This document shows, one piece after another, positions 46,042 to 54,900 of a DNA stretch of 55,527 nucleotides. How positions within the stretch are numbered: the stretch's first letter is position 1; each line of letters opens with the position of its first letter. Source of the DNA: Elainella saxicola E1 (GTDB lineage: Bacteria; Cyanobacteriota; Cyanobacteriia; Elainellales; Elainellaceae); the NCBI GenBank assembly GCA_002796835.1, contig LUGL01000019.1, positions 59,906 to 115,432 on the forward strand, in the 5' to 3' direction. Below the pieces are notes generated by a model. That model was not told the DNA's origin, ran no database searches, and saw nothing but the letters and a program-made list of their open reading frames with translations. Both the position numbers and the translations under genes were made by a program.

Positions 46042-46398
46042 TTAAATCGATCGGCTAAACTGGGCGACTTGGCGTTGTTGAGTGCGTCGTACGGTATATT
46101 GCAGCACAACTTGCAAGGTAGATTCCTCACTCGTCACCTGTAATGCTTCCACTGTAATCAACTCTCCCAACCACTGTTGTAGTGCACCTTGAATTAAAAA
46201 CTGGGTGGCGGTAGCCAACTCATCGCTATTCGGCGCAAACACAAGCTGACTCAAGCCGCTACCAAAGGTGGGACGATTGACGCGCTCCCCCGGATTGGTA
46301 AAAATCACCTGTTCGATCAAGTCCCGAATATGTGCATCTTGATCAATGTCTGCCGTGCGGCCTTGGCTGCTGATGTGAAACGGATAGTCGAGCTGCAT
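46042..46398 (-). CDS. gp25/GpW-like baseplate protein
   Basis: A 118-aa protein of the T4 gp25 / Afp9 family: DYPFHISSQGRTADIDQDAHIRDLIEQVIFTNPGERVNRPTFGSGLSQLVFAPNS. It connects the hub to the wedge and nucleates sheath assembly. The conserved Glu in NPGER, essential in gp25 homologues, is present. Start ATG overlaps the PAAR-like stop; the wedge gene begins 13 bases after its end. Confidence 0.93.
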   Translation of the reverse strand: MQLDYPFHISSQGRTADIDQDAHIRDLIEQVIFTNPGERVNRPTFGSGLSQLVFAPNSDELATATQFLIQGALQQWLGELITVEALQVTSEESTLQVVLQYTVRRTQQRQVAQFSRSI

Positions 46399-46718
46399 TA
46401 TCCCCCCTTCACCCGCAGTTGGGTAAGCGCCACGATCAGGCCTGTTCCATTTGGCATACAGGTCGCCTGACTATCCTGCAACAGGACCGGAATGCCACCT
46501 GACGTAATCCGCAATGAGGCTTTGGTCCACTGAGCCGTCATACAAGGACTGGGTGCACCGCTAATATTCAACGGACAACCTGCGATCGTATAGGGAACGG
46601 TTTGCATGACGATCGCTTGACCATTTACCTTGACTCTGGGATTAGGCGCAGCGGGTTGAGCTTGACCCTGATGTAGACACTGAACAGTAGCTCCTTGATG
46701 CAGTAAAAATCCCGGCAT
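46398..46718 (-). CDS. PAAR-like spike-tip protein
   Basis: A 106-aa small tip protein. The N-terminal GFLLHQGATVQCLHQGQA, with several Cys (CLHQ, AGCPLN, SPCMTAQW, ATCMPN), fits the DUF4280/PAAR-like class that caps the VgrG spike, probably by holding a metal ion at the apex. It is located between gpV-like and gp25 genes with 1-base overlaps on both sides, the standard place for Afp10. Confidence 0.85.
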   Translation of the reverse strand: MPGFLLHQGATVQCLHQGQAQPAAPNPRVKVNGQAIVMQTVPYTIAGCPLNISGAPSPCMTAQWTKASLRITSGGIPVLLQDSQATCMPNGTGLIVALTQLRVKGG

Positions 46719-47227
46719 TAGAACAACACCTCCAATCCATCCTGGTTAATCGACACTTTCGTTAGTTCAATCTTGATGCTGCCTGCCCCATTGGTAATTT
46801 CAATGCTGGGCGGAGCCTGTTTAATTTCGATTTTGAACGCGGGCAATGCTTCGATCGTCACAACTTCACTGCCAGTTCCCGGCAATTGGTGCAGCGTGAT
46901 CGAACTGAGCAGGGTTTTGATCACGACGATTTGAGCCGCATCCGTAGGCGATGAAATGGGCGCACTTTGTAACAGCTCATCCCAAAAACAGCCACTCCAA
47001 ATCGGCTTGCCAGAATCGCCCTCTTCAAATTCCACCCAAACATTTGCTCCGATCGGCGGAATCGCATAAAATCCCATACTCGGCCCTGCAAACGGCACAC
47101 TCGGCATCGCCCAACTGAGTTGACCCTGCCCCAAGACACTCGCCACACTCACTTGAATCCGGCCCAATCGCTTCGGATCAATGTTGTTCGATACAGTGCC
47201 GCGATATTTTCCAAAATATTGCTTCAT
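46718..47227 (-). CDS. gpV/gp5-like spike protein (OB-fold plus beta-helix)
   Basis: 169 aa. The OB-fold part KYRGTVSNNIDPKRLGRIQVSV and WAMPSVPFAGPSMGFYAIPPIGANVWVEFEEGDSGKPIWSGCFW matches phage baseplate assembly protein V. The C-terminal repeated strand pattern (VEIEIKQ-like, IEITNGAGSIKIELTKVSI) would make the trimeric needle. Together with the separate hub gene it corresponds to the two halves of VgrG/Afp8. Its start overlaps the hub stop by 4 bases. Confidence 0.88.
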   Translation of the reverse strand: MKQYFGKYRGTVSNNIDPKRLGRIQVSVASVLGQGQLSWAMPSVPFAGPSMGFYAIPPIGANVWVEFEEGDSGKPIWSGCFWDELLQSAPISSPTDAAQIVVIKTLLSSITLHQLPGTGSEVVTIEALPAFKIEIKQAPPSIEITNGAGSIKIELTKVSINQDGLEVLF

Positions 47228-48366
47228 GGCATTACAACCGGAGTAACAGAACCAAATCCTTCACGTGTCAGAGTAAATCTTTGTTTGTATTGCCCTTTGC
47301 CAATCGAATGCGTCACACTTTTAACGTAATATAAGCCATCATGCTGATAGCCTGCACCGCGTAACCCTACTAATCCACGTGGCTTCAACAAATCGCCATA
47401 TCGCAAAGCATCTAGCTCACCGCTAGCCGTGAGGACCGCATCGGTCGATTGATTAGTGACAGCTTGGGCACGGGCATAGGCTTGTGTAATGGAATCACCG
47501 CTCGAGCCTTCTAGTAAACCTGTGCGAATATTGGGGTAATTCAACGGAACGGCGGGTTGGCTGACGATCGGCGGACGGGTACTCACAAAAGTCATCACCG
47601 GCAATTTAATATTCAACTGGCGATCCTGGATCTCATCGTCGATCAGCGTCGGAGCCAGCGCATTGTATTGAAAGTTGATCGAATCGACATTGGTTTGTGG
47701 TCCCAAATTCACCGAAATGGCGCGTTGCGGCACACTCAGCCGTTCAGGGGGTCCCCAATAGGCCACGTTAGTCATAGGCGCAGGTCCGGGCGTAATGTAA
47801 AAGCGATAACCATACCGTTGCGCCAACTGATTGAGATACTCTAGGTCAGTGCCTTGCTGCACCGGAATCCGATCGGTCGGCATCGGAAAATCGATCAGAC
47901 CGGGCGGCAGCACTTTAGGAATCAAGCCATATTGGGGATAGCTCGCAATCAGCTTCAGCGCGATCAAGGTTTCATCCTGAGCTGGATGCTCTGCCCGCTT
48001 CTTCTTCATATCCATCATGATACTGACATCTTCACCCGTCAGCGTCAATGTTGCCGATCCAGGTTCTGTACCGGGATTTATTTGCTGATTGGTAATAATT
48101 CCATCAATCAAAATATGGGGAATCACATTAAAAATAACGATTAAGACGACTCGATTAAAAGGCCGCAATAAAGGATTGAGTAACAGCGAATAATCAAGTA
48201 AATCCATCGGACCCGATCGGCCAATATGAAAAGTCAGCTGAAAACCCGATCGACCTTCATCGTTCAGCGTCACTTGGGCACTTTGCAGCGCTTCAGCAAT
48301 CTCTGGCGGAGCCGGAATCGCCACCGTGGGACCAATGAGTAAGGTTAAGTGAATGCCCAGTAACAT
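47224..48366 (-). CDS. gp27/gpD-like hub protein
   Basis: 380 aa, phage late-control gene D / gp27-like hub forming the trimeric ring between tube and spike. Features are the N-terminal barrel (LQSAQVTLNDEGRSGFQLTFHIGR, LIDGIITNQQINPGTEPGSATLTLTGED), DLEYLNQLAQRYGYRFYITPGPAPMTNVAYWGPP in the middle, and a C-terminal GLRGAGYQHDGLYYVKSVTHSIGKGQYKQRFTLTREG barrel. Starts at ATG 48366, 32 bases after the LysM gene stop. Confidence 0.88.
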   Translation of the reverse strand: MLLGIHLTLLIGPTVAIPAPPEIAEALQSAQVTLNDEGRSGFQLTFHIGRSGPMDLLDYSLLLNPLLRPFNRVVLIVIFNVIPHILIDGIITNQQINPGTEPGSATLTLTGEDVSIMMDMKKKRAEHPAQDETLIALKLIASYPQYGLIPKVLPPGLIDFPMPTDRIPVQQGTDLEYLNQLAQRYGYRFYITPGPAPMTNVAYWGPPERLSVPQRAISVNLGPQTNVDSINFQYNALAPTLIDDEIQDRQLNIKLPVMTFVSTRPPIVSQPAVPLNYPNIRTGLLEGSSGDSITQAYARAQAVTNQSTDAVLTASGELDALRYGDLLKPRGLVGLRGAGYQHDGLYYVKSVTHSIGKGQYKQRFTLTREGFGSVTPVVMP

Positions 48367-48398
48367 GTTGATGTTTCAATCCGCAAAGGAAGGCTGAG

Positions 48399-48689
48399 TT
48401 AGGGTTGAGGCAGGGGAACACGCAGCAAACGATTTGGTTCAGTCATCAAGTCTGCGGGAGCGATCGCGCCATTGGCATCTGCTACTCGCCAAAACTGGAG
48501 AGGATCGCCCAGAGTGCGTGCCGTAAAATTATCCAATCGCTCACCCTGATTTATCGCAATTTCTGCCAGCAGGGGCAACGCTTCTGGATCAGGCAAAAAG
48601 CGCCGCCGCCCATAGGAAACGGTTGTGCCATTCACCAGCGTCTTTGTAGTAACTTCGATCGAGTAATAGCGGCTGGTATGATCAAACAT
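48399..48689 (-). CDS. LysM-like CIS baseplate protein
   Basis: 96 aa with a C-terminal LysM-like module (INQGERLDNFTARTLGDPLQFWRVADAN, then PADLMTEPNRLLRVPLP), as found in tail protein X and the LysM half of Afp7. Such modules stabilise the hub or contact peptidoglycan. A good ggag site (ggagaaacaa) precedes ATG 48689. The tube-like gene ends 29 bases upstream. Confidence 0.85.
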   Translation of the reverse strand: MFDHTSRYYSIEVTTKTLVNGTTVSYGRRRFLPDPEALPLLAEIAINQGERLDNFTARTLGDPLQFWRVADANGAIAPADLMTEPNRLLRVPLPQP

Positions 48690-48718
48690 TTGTTTCTCCT
48701 GACTAGGTAAAACCGAAT

Positions 48719-49372
48719 CTACAGCAACTTCAAATTGCTGCCTGCAACAGCAGCCAGACTGCTGACACTGCCAAGTCTCGCCATTGATTCCTTCACTACC
48801 TGATGCGATAAAAACATGTAGTAGCCCGGATTGGTAATGGGCAGATCGTTATAACTCAATACCCGCAACCCAAGGGACACCTTGGCTCGAATTGGATTCA
48901 AATTGGTGTCATGGGCATCTTCGGTAATGCTAAATTCAGTTAAACGGACGGGTAGGATGCGATTCACGCCCCAAATAAACAGCGTAAAGGGGCCGATCGG
49001 CGGCACGACTTCGATCGTTCCAGCGGCCAACAAAGCGGTATTGGCAATTATCAGAGAACTCGCCGGATAAATCAGCGTTTCCAATGCTGCCAACTGGGGA
49101 TAAATCCCAACTGTCGTTGCTAAGGGATCGCCTTTCTCCAGCTGATCGATCGCATCAATTTCAACATCTAATTTGATATCTTCTTCCGGTGCCCCTGTTA
49201 ATCGCAGTGCTTCTGATCGGGCTCCATCACCACTCATTGCTTTGGGTTTTAGCGATCGCGTTAACGTCTCAGGATTATATTGAAACATAATGACATTGGG
49301 CACTGGATTCAATAAATCCAACCCAACCAATGCACCTTTGAGGACTCGTGGCGATCGAGGGAAAGTCGTCAT
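48719..49372 (-). CDS. CIS tube-like N-terminal domain protein (Afp7-type)
   Basis: 217 aa with the CIS tube-domain signature: RSPRVLKGALVGLDLLNPVPNVIMFQYNPETLTRSLKPK, then LDVEIDAIDQLEKGDP, and RLTEFSITEDAHDTNLNPIRAKVSLGLRVLSYNDLP. It forms the tube end or adaptor linking the inner tube to the hub. The frame is open 20 codons further (49432), but ATG 49372 is where the family sequence starts. It is the first structural gene after the cargo genes, with a 332-base gap that likely holds the promoter. Confidence 0.85.
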   Translation of the reverse strand: MTTFPRSPRVLKGALVGLDLLNPVPNVIMFQYNPETLTRSLKPKAMSGDGARSEALRLTGAPEEDIKLDVEIDAIDQLEKGDPLATTVGIYPQLAALETLIYPASSLIIANTALLAAGTIEVVPPIGPFTLFIWGVNRILPVRLTEFSITEDAHDTNLNPIRAKVSLGLRVLSYNDLPITNPGYYMFLSHQVVKESMARLGSVSSLAAVAGSNLKLL

Positions 49373-49704
49373 GGGTAAATCTCTGATCGAGTTGTACGAT
49401 CTAAACGATGATGAAATCGATGACATGAACACTCATTCAATCGCATCCACGTCAGCTCAGGATTGAAAATATTTAGTTTAGGGAATGTCTAGTTTAGTGA
49501 ATATTGAGTTCGCTCGACTACTCGGCGATTTCTGGGAAAAGCAAATACTTTTCTAGCTCGGATTAGGTTTAGTGTAGATCAATATTTACTTACCAATGTT
49601 GATTTATAAAGTTTCATTCTCAATACGTAACCCTCCTTTACAACGAAATCTTGTTTTTTCTGAGGTTTATCCTAGTTTTTGACAGCGATGGCACAAAAGT
49701 GAGC
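49373..49704. promoter_or_regulatory. Gap between cargo and baseplate genes, probable promoter region
   Basis: An AT-rich, gene-free stretch of 332 bases upstream of the baseplate genes. A 16-base tandem motif (tagttta at 49474-49480 and 49490-49496) with a third similar site near 49567 is visible. No clean -35/-10 pair is evident. Position alone suggests a promoter separate from the cargo genes. Confidence 0.3.
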
Positions 49705-51204
49705 TTATGTGATTCCAATATCCGTTCGTGGCATCGGAAAATCGCCAATTTGCGGAAATTGCATTAATCTGGGCAACCAGCGATCTTTACGACTATACAG
49801 GAACCGAAATCGGTTAGGAGAGCGAGACAACAGCAAATTGGGCGCGTGGATGAAAGCCGTCACTGTTTCGGCAAAATCCTCCGAGGGGCCGCCAGCAACC
49901 GAGTAGTGGGTCATGGGTTGCTCAAGCCACTGAGGCGAATTCCAATTTTGTTCGGTAATTTGATAAGCAACAGGCGGCGGAGTTCCTGCGGCAATTGCAG
50001 TTGCTACGGCTGCAACGCCAATATCAAACAGTTCAGCAGGATGAGCGGCAGTCCAACCCACCGCTCGCTGAAAATCGGCCATCATGGTTGGATCGAGGGC
50101 GATCGGACGAGGATCCATCGCGGCTTCTGCTAATCCATGTCCCAATTCATGGGTAATGCCGCGACGAATACTTTGATCGGGCGTGGGAAATGGCAGTGGA
50201 GCACCGGGGGATTGTCCTGGAATGCCGCCTGATGCAGCAACAACTGAAGGATAGGTTCCCTGTGGATTACTGCGATCGATCGGTAATGGCTGTGGTCGAG
50301 TAGTGAGCGATCGGTAAATAGTGAGATGGCCTGCCCCAAACGAGGCTCCGGTTCCCGGTCGAGGAATGCCAACGCCAGCCGAATTGAGCGTATAGTCTAC
50401 GTTAAAGAAAACAATTTCGCGAATCGAAGGGAGGCCGCCAATTTCGCGAATAAAATCTTCCATGCCGTCAACAATCGAATCGTAAATTTCGGAGTTGGTG
50501 CCGGGATCCCAGGATTGCCAGTTAGGTAAGGTAATGCCGCCCGGTGGAACGCCGCCCCGAGGGGTGAGGCGATCTCGCTGTTCTGCTTCAGTGCCTGTGG
50601 CAATGCGATCTACTTTGAATCGGGTTCTCATGATATGCTCAAATTCAGTGCGGCTCATGCCGGTTGGTATACTTGTCTGCTGCTGCCGATACAGTCCCGC
50701 AGCAACAGGTCCGATCGCTCTTACAGCCTGTGAAGTTGGACTATGGATCGTTTGTGCCCAAGCTTCTGCCTCTGCCTCTGCGGTTTGATAGGTGGTAGGC
50801 ATGACCGGATCAGCCGATCGACCTCGCTGTTGGATAACATGCACTAATTCATGCGCCAGAAGCTGTTTCCCCGCTGGGCTTTGGGGCGCATAATGTCCTG
50901 CGGCAAACACAATCTCCTGACCCACGGTATAAGCAGATGCATTCACAGCCTGAGCAGAAACCATTGCGCGATCGTCTGTATGCACGCGCACTTGACTGAA
51001 ATCTTGTCCCAAATGAGTTTCCATGTCATGCCGGGTTTGGGCATCAAGCGAATGTCCGGGAGACCGCAAAACCTCATGGACGATCGGCGGCACTTCGGTC
51101 AGTGGTTCAGGACCCATGGCTCGACGTTGCAAAATACCACTGTGATTCCAGGGCTTGGCAGTAGAGGTTTGAGATTTACGGTAGCAGGACGATCGTTTGT
51201 TCAT
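49705..51204 (-). CDS. DUF4157 protein with a second zinc-metallopeptidase domain (CIS effector candidate)
   Basis: 499 aa, no signal peptide. Residues 40-128 form the DUF4157/eCIS-core domain (SPGHSLDAQTRHDMETHLGQDFSQVRVHTD, AYTVGQEIVFAAG, HELVHVIQQ with H118-E119-H122). The C-terminal half holds an independent HELGH site (H352-E353-H356) and a downstream EDFAE (E446 as likely third ligand), with a Tyr in MTHYSV at 434, as in gluzincin proteases. DUF4157 commonly marks CIS-loaded cargo, so the second domain is the likely active part. Start is ATG 51204; no ribosome binding site is obvious. Protease activity and target are inferred. Confidence 0.78.
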   Translation of the reverse strand: MNKRSSCYRKSQTSTAKPWNHSGILQRRAMGPEPLTEVPPIVHEVLRSPGHSLDAQTRHDMETHLGQDFSQVRVHTDDRAMVSAQAVNASAYTVGQEIVFAAGHYAPQSPAGKQLLAHELVHVIQQRGRSADPVMPTTYQTAEAEAEAWAQTIHSPTSQAVRAIGPVAAGLYRQQQTSIPTGMSRTEFEHIMRTRFKVDRIATGTEAEQRDRLTPRGGVPPGGITLPNWQSWDPGTNSEIYDSIVDGMEDFIREIGGLPSIREIVFFNVDYTLNSAGVGIPRPGTGASFGAGHLTIYRSLTTRPQPLPIDRSNPQGTYPSVVAASGGIPGQSPGAPLPFPTPDQSIRRGITHELGHGLAEAAMDPRPIALDPTMMADFQRAVGWTAAHPAELFDIGVAAVATAIAAGTPPPVAYQITEQNWNSPQWLEQPMTHYSVAGGPSEDFAETVTAFIHAPNLLLSRSPNRFRFLYSRKDRWLPRLMQFPQIGDFPMPRTDIGIT

Positions 51205-51255
51205 GGGTAGATTTCACTTTTAATCCTTGAATAATTGATTCATCAATTCCTGAAA

Positions 51256-51954
51256 CTAGCCCCAAGCCGTATCTGGCAGAAAGTGAAAATTATCGAATAG
51301 CTTCAAGCAACTATACTGCTCTTGACTCCATTCACCTGTGTTCACCTGTAGAGAAACATTGCGCAATTTCATGCAGGCTGCGGCCAAAAAAACGGTCAAA
51401 AAATCGTTGTCAAACCTGAGCTGATTGGCAATGTGATAGTATAAAGCTGGTGTACCATACACTTCAATCAGGGCACAGGATCGAACGTAGAGTAATATCG
51501 CGATCGTCAACTCTTCATTCACATCATTGCTGATCCATTCTGCTTCGAATGCTTGCATTGCTGAGTTAAATGGGAGCTTACGAAGAAATACCACCACTTC
51601 CTCTAGGACTTGACCCACTTCAGGATAAATTGAGAAATTGTTGGCGTAATAAAGTTCCCAGCTACTTTCCAGCAGCTCTAATAACGTTGCACAGTGGGAT
51701 AGAAACAGGCTGTCAACCGCATTGACTGGTGCAGACTGTTGTAGTCGTTCCTCAATTCGCTGGATCGATCCACGATCAACCCGCCATGCTTGAGCCGCTT
51801 CTACCAGCACCGCAGCATATTCCACGGGCTGTGACTGAAAATTAGCTGCGTATTCTAAAAGTTTCGTCATGTGTTCTAATTTTCTCGCATCGTCAGGATC
51901 TGTAAAAGTCTGATGGATATAAGACTGAATATCTTTCAGGAATGTGAGCCACAT
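51256..51954 (-). CDS. Orphan helical protein between the two effector candidates
   Basis: 232 aa, not recognised. Predicted almost wholly alpha-helical, acidic, no signal or membrane helix (DDARKLEHMTKLLEYAANF, LLELLESSWELYYANNFSIYPE, NEELTIAILLYVRSCALIEVYG). It begins 21 bases after the stop of the EndoU-like protein and lies 51 bases before the DUF4157 gene, so it is almost certainly in the same transcript. It could be an immunity protein, a loading chaperone, or an accessory factor; the sequence does not decide. Confidence 0.6.
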   Translation of the reverse strand: MWLTFLKDIQSYIHQTFTDPDDARKLEHMTKLLEYAANFQSQPVEYAAVLVEAAQAWRVDRGSIQRIEERLQQSAPVNAVDSLFLSHCATLLELLESSWELYYANNFSIYPEVGQVLEEVVVFLRKLPFNSAMQAFEAEWISNDVNEELTIAILLYVRSCALIEVYGTPALYYHIANQLRFDNDFLTVFLAAACMKLRNVSLQVNTGEWSQEQYSCLKLFDNFHFLPDTAWG

Positions 51955-51975
51955 AGATTTCGATCGACCTACCTA

Positions 51976-54900
51976 TCATCGTCTCACCACAAACAAGGTT
52001 GGATTGGTGATCCTGCCAACCGCATGGAAAGTTACAATTTCTGCCTGAGCCATATCAATGACCAACTCCATCGATTGTCGCCTGAGGACTAAAGCAATCC
52101 GCTCTGGGCCTCCAGCCTGCATTGCTCTCAACACGGCCTGATTCATCACAGCCTCTTGCAGCAATTCTGCATATTGATGGGGGGTGCCTGTAAACACGGT
52201 GCTGACTGGACGACCTGCTCTTGCTGCCGGATTAAAGGTTGCAGCCACATGTCCTTCTAAAATATGCTGCCACCCTCGCGTAGGATCTCCCGGAGATAAC
52301 CTTAAGACATTGCCCCTTCTTCCACCCCGACGAGTATAGGTACCAACAAGGCGAAGATATTCAGGGTTACTTAATGCCCCAGTCGCACCCAATGCATCCC
52401 TGAGCGGCGGTATTCTTGGATCGGCTGTTACTCTGACAGAAACCGGTTTGCCCCCGCGAGTAATGGTGGTTTGTGCGCCCTCTGCGACTCCCCTAACTTC
52501 TGCCTCACCAACCTGCAACAACTCCCCTGCTGCTGGCCCTTCCATAATCAGCACCCAGGGATTAATGTAACCCCAGAGCTGCATGAGACGACCAACTCTG
52601 CGAATTTTGAAGCGATGGAAGCGTAACCGTTGAAACAGTCGTTCTGCCAACTCATCGAGCGATCGAACACCCCGAGTAAAGCCGCGTTCCAGCCCCTGAA
52701 AGATAATCCGGCCCCGTCGTAAAGCCACCCTGCCTACGAGTCTTGCCGCCATTCCAGGACGACGCACAGTTCGCAATCCGGCTCTCAATAATCGACGCCC
52801 CGATCGCGCTAAGGTTCTGACTGATTGACGTGCCGTGGCAACCGATGCCCGTAAAGTCGCCCGCAAGCCATTCCGAGCGGTTTCCAGAATCGTGTTCAGA
52901 TCAAAGAGCAGTGTGAAAACTAGCTCAACGGCAGCGATCGCTAACCCTCTGGCCAAACTCTTCGCCGCAGTTACGATCTGACCCGCCCAGCCCTGCATCA
53001 GATAATCGCCGACATAGGCCGCAGCTCGCACCAGGCTGACACCCAGCAGAATCGCGCCCAATAACTGCATCAAAGGCGGTAACGCAGCCGTAATGGCACC
53101 GCCACTCAGAATTTCAGCCACCACCAGCACCGTCAATACGCCGATCGCAGCAGCCACTAACCAGGGCCAGTTGCAAGAGAACCAGTGCCGTACCCCCTTC
53201 AACATCTGATTCATCAAATAGCGAGCCCGTTGGCCTACTGTCAGGGGACCAAACTTCAAATGTTCTGGGAAGCTGCTTTGATCGGCCTGCTGTGAACTGG
53301 CTTCGTTCTGGCATCCCTGCGGTTCCTGAGCCATCATTTGAGCAAGGCGAGCTTCCACATCTTCGGGCTGGCTAGCGGCAGGCTGTTCTGCTTCTGCTTC
53401 TGGCAATGTTGCTGGCATGGAAGATGGATCGGTTGCCTCAGCACTGGTTGCCTCAGCACTGGTTGCCTCAGCACTGGTTGCCTCAGCGCTAGTTGCAGTT
53501 GGTTCTGCCGTTCCTTCCGGATTGGTGAGTAAATCCTGCTGCAAGGCCGCGACCGATCGAGCTGGATCGGTTGAGTTGCCAAAGATTTGTTCTTCACCAT
53601 CTTGCAAATTCAAACTGGCCAGCAATGCCGGATTCAATTCCAAAGGCACGATCGGGTCTACCGAAACATCGCTGGCTGTCAGGGTCGATCGGGTTAAAAC
53701 ATCCGCAGCGGCACCCGTCCCTTCCATAGGCGTAGCACCGTCAGCAGTAGTCATTGCAGCAGGGGCAGTCGTTTCGGGAGCAGCACTCCGTTCAAACGGC
53801 AAGGGTTGAGTCAAATCCATGCCTAAAAACTCTTCAGACACTTGCCCCAAGAAATGATCGGGAACTAAACCTGCTGCTTCAACCAGGTGGCTGATCCGCT
53901 CCATGATTTCGATCAAGCCTACGGTCAAGAACTTGAGGCCATCAATCAGCAAGGTGTAGAACCGTTGATAGACCGACAGGACAAAATCGAGTGCTGCGCC
54001 CAACGCATCTAACACTCTTGCGGCAAACGCTTGCAGGGCATCCGCAGCCCGGTTCACTACATCCACCGCACCCTCTACCCGATCGTCAATCCAGCCTCGG
54101 ACCCGATGCGCCGTTTCCGGAAAGGCCACCAAGGCGATGGATGCAATGACCTTCAGTGCTTCACCAAAGCCGCGAATGAAGCCGACGATCGCCCTTCGAG
54201 CCGACTCGATCCAGCCGCGTACCAGCCGTTTTGCCCCTTCAATCAGCTGGCGCACCCGCCGCCGCAGCGCATCAAACATGGAGTTAATTCGCCGCTTTAA
54301 GCCATCAAAAAAGTCGGACACGGCCCCTTTAACGCGATCCCAAAAGCTGCGAGGCCGGTTCTCGGCTTCTTGCCGCACGGATTCCGCATTCGATTCTGTG
54401 CTGCGACGATCTTGCTCTGCCAATCCTTCTGTACGGGTCAATTCGCGATCGCTATTCGTCTCTGCGGTTTGCATCTCCTGCTGAATCTGGGTATCGGTGC
54501 TGCGACGACTGGCCTCAGATTGGGTGTTGTACTGCTCCTGAATTTGCCGATTTTCGGCCTGCCATTGCTGCCGCTGCTCAGCCACATCCCGACGCGCCAA
54601 TCCTTGAGCCTCTCGCTGTTCTTCGGCAACGCGCTGAGTTTCTTCCTCTAGCTGCTGTTGCGTTTCTTGCCGATGCTGTTGAGATTGCTGCTGATAGTCT
54701 GCCCAGGCTTGCTGACGCTGTTCCGATCGCTGTCGCACTTCAGTTTGCAGCCAATCCGTACCGCTCTGATCAAACCCTGTCAACACTTCTGGCCGCAATG
54801 CTTGAGGCTGAGTAATCGCTTCGCCTGCGGCAGAGGGAGCCGTGCTGTTCGGCAAAGTCGGACTTAAGCTGCTGGGAGGCCGAGTCGGCGCGATCGAATT

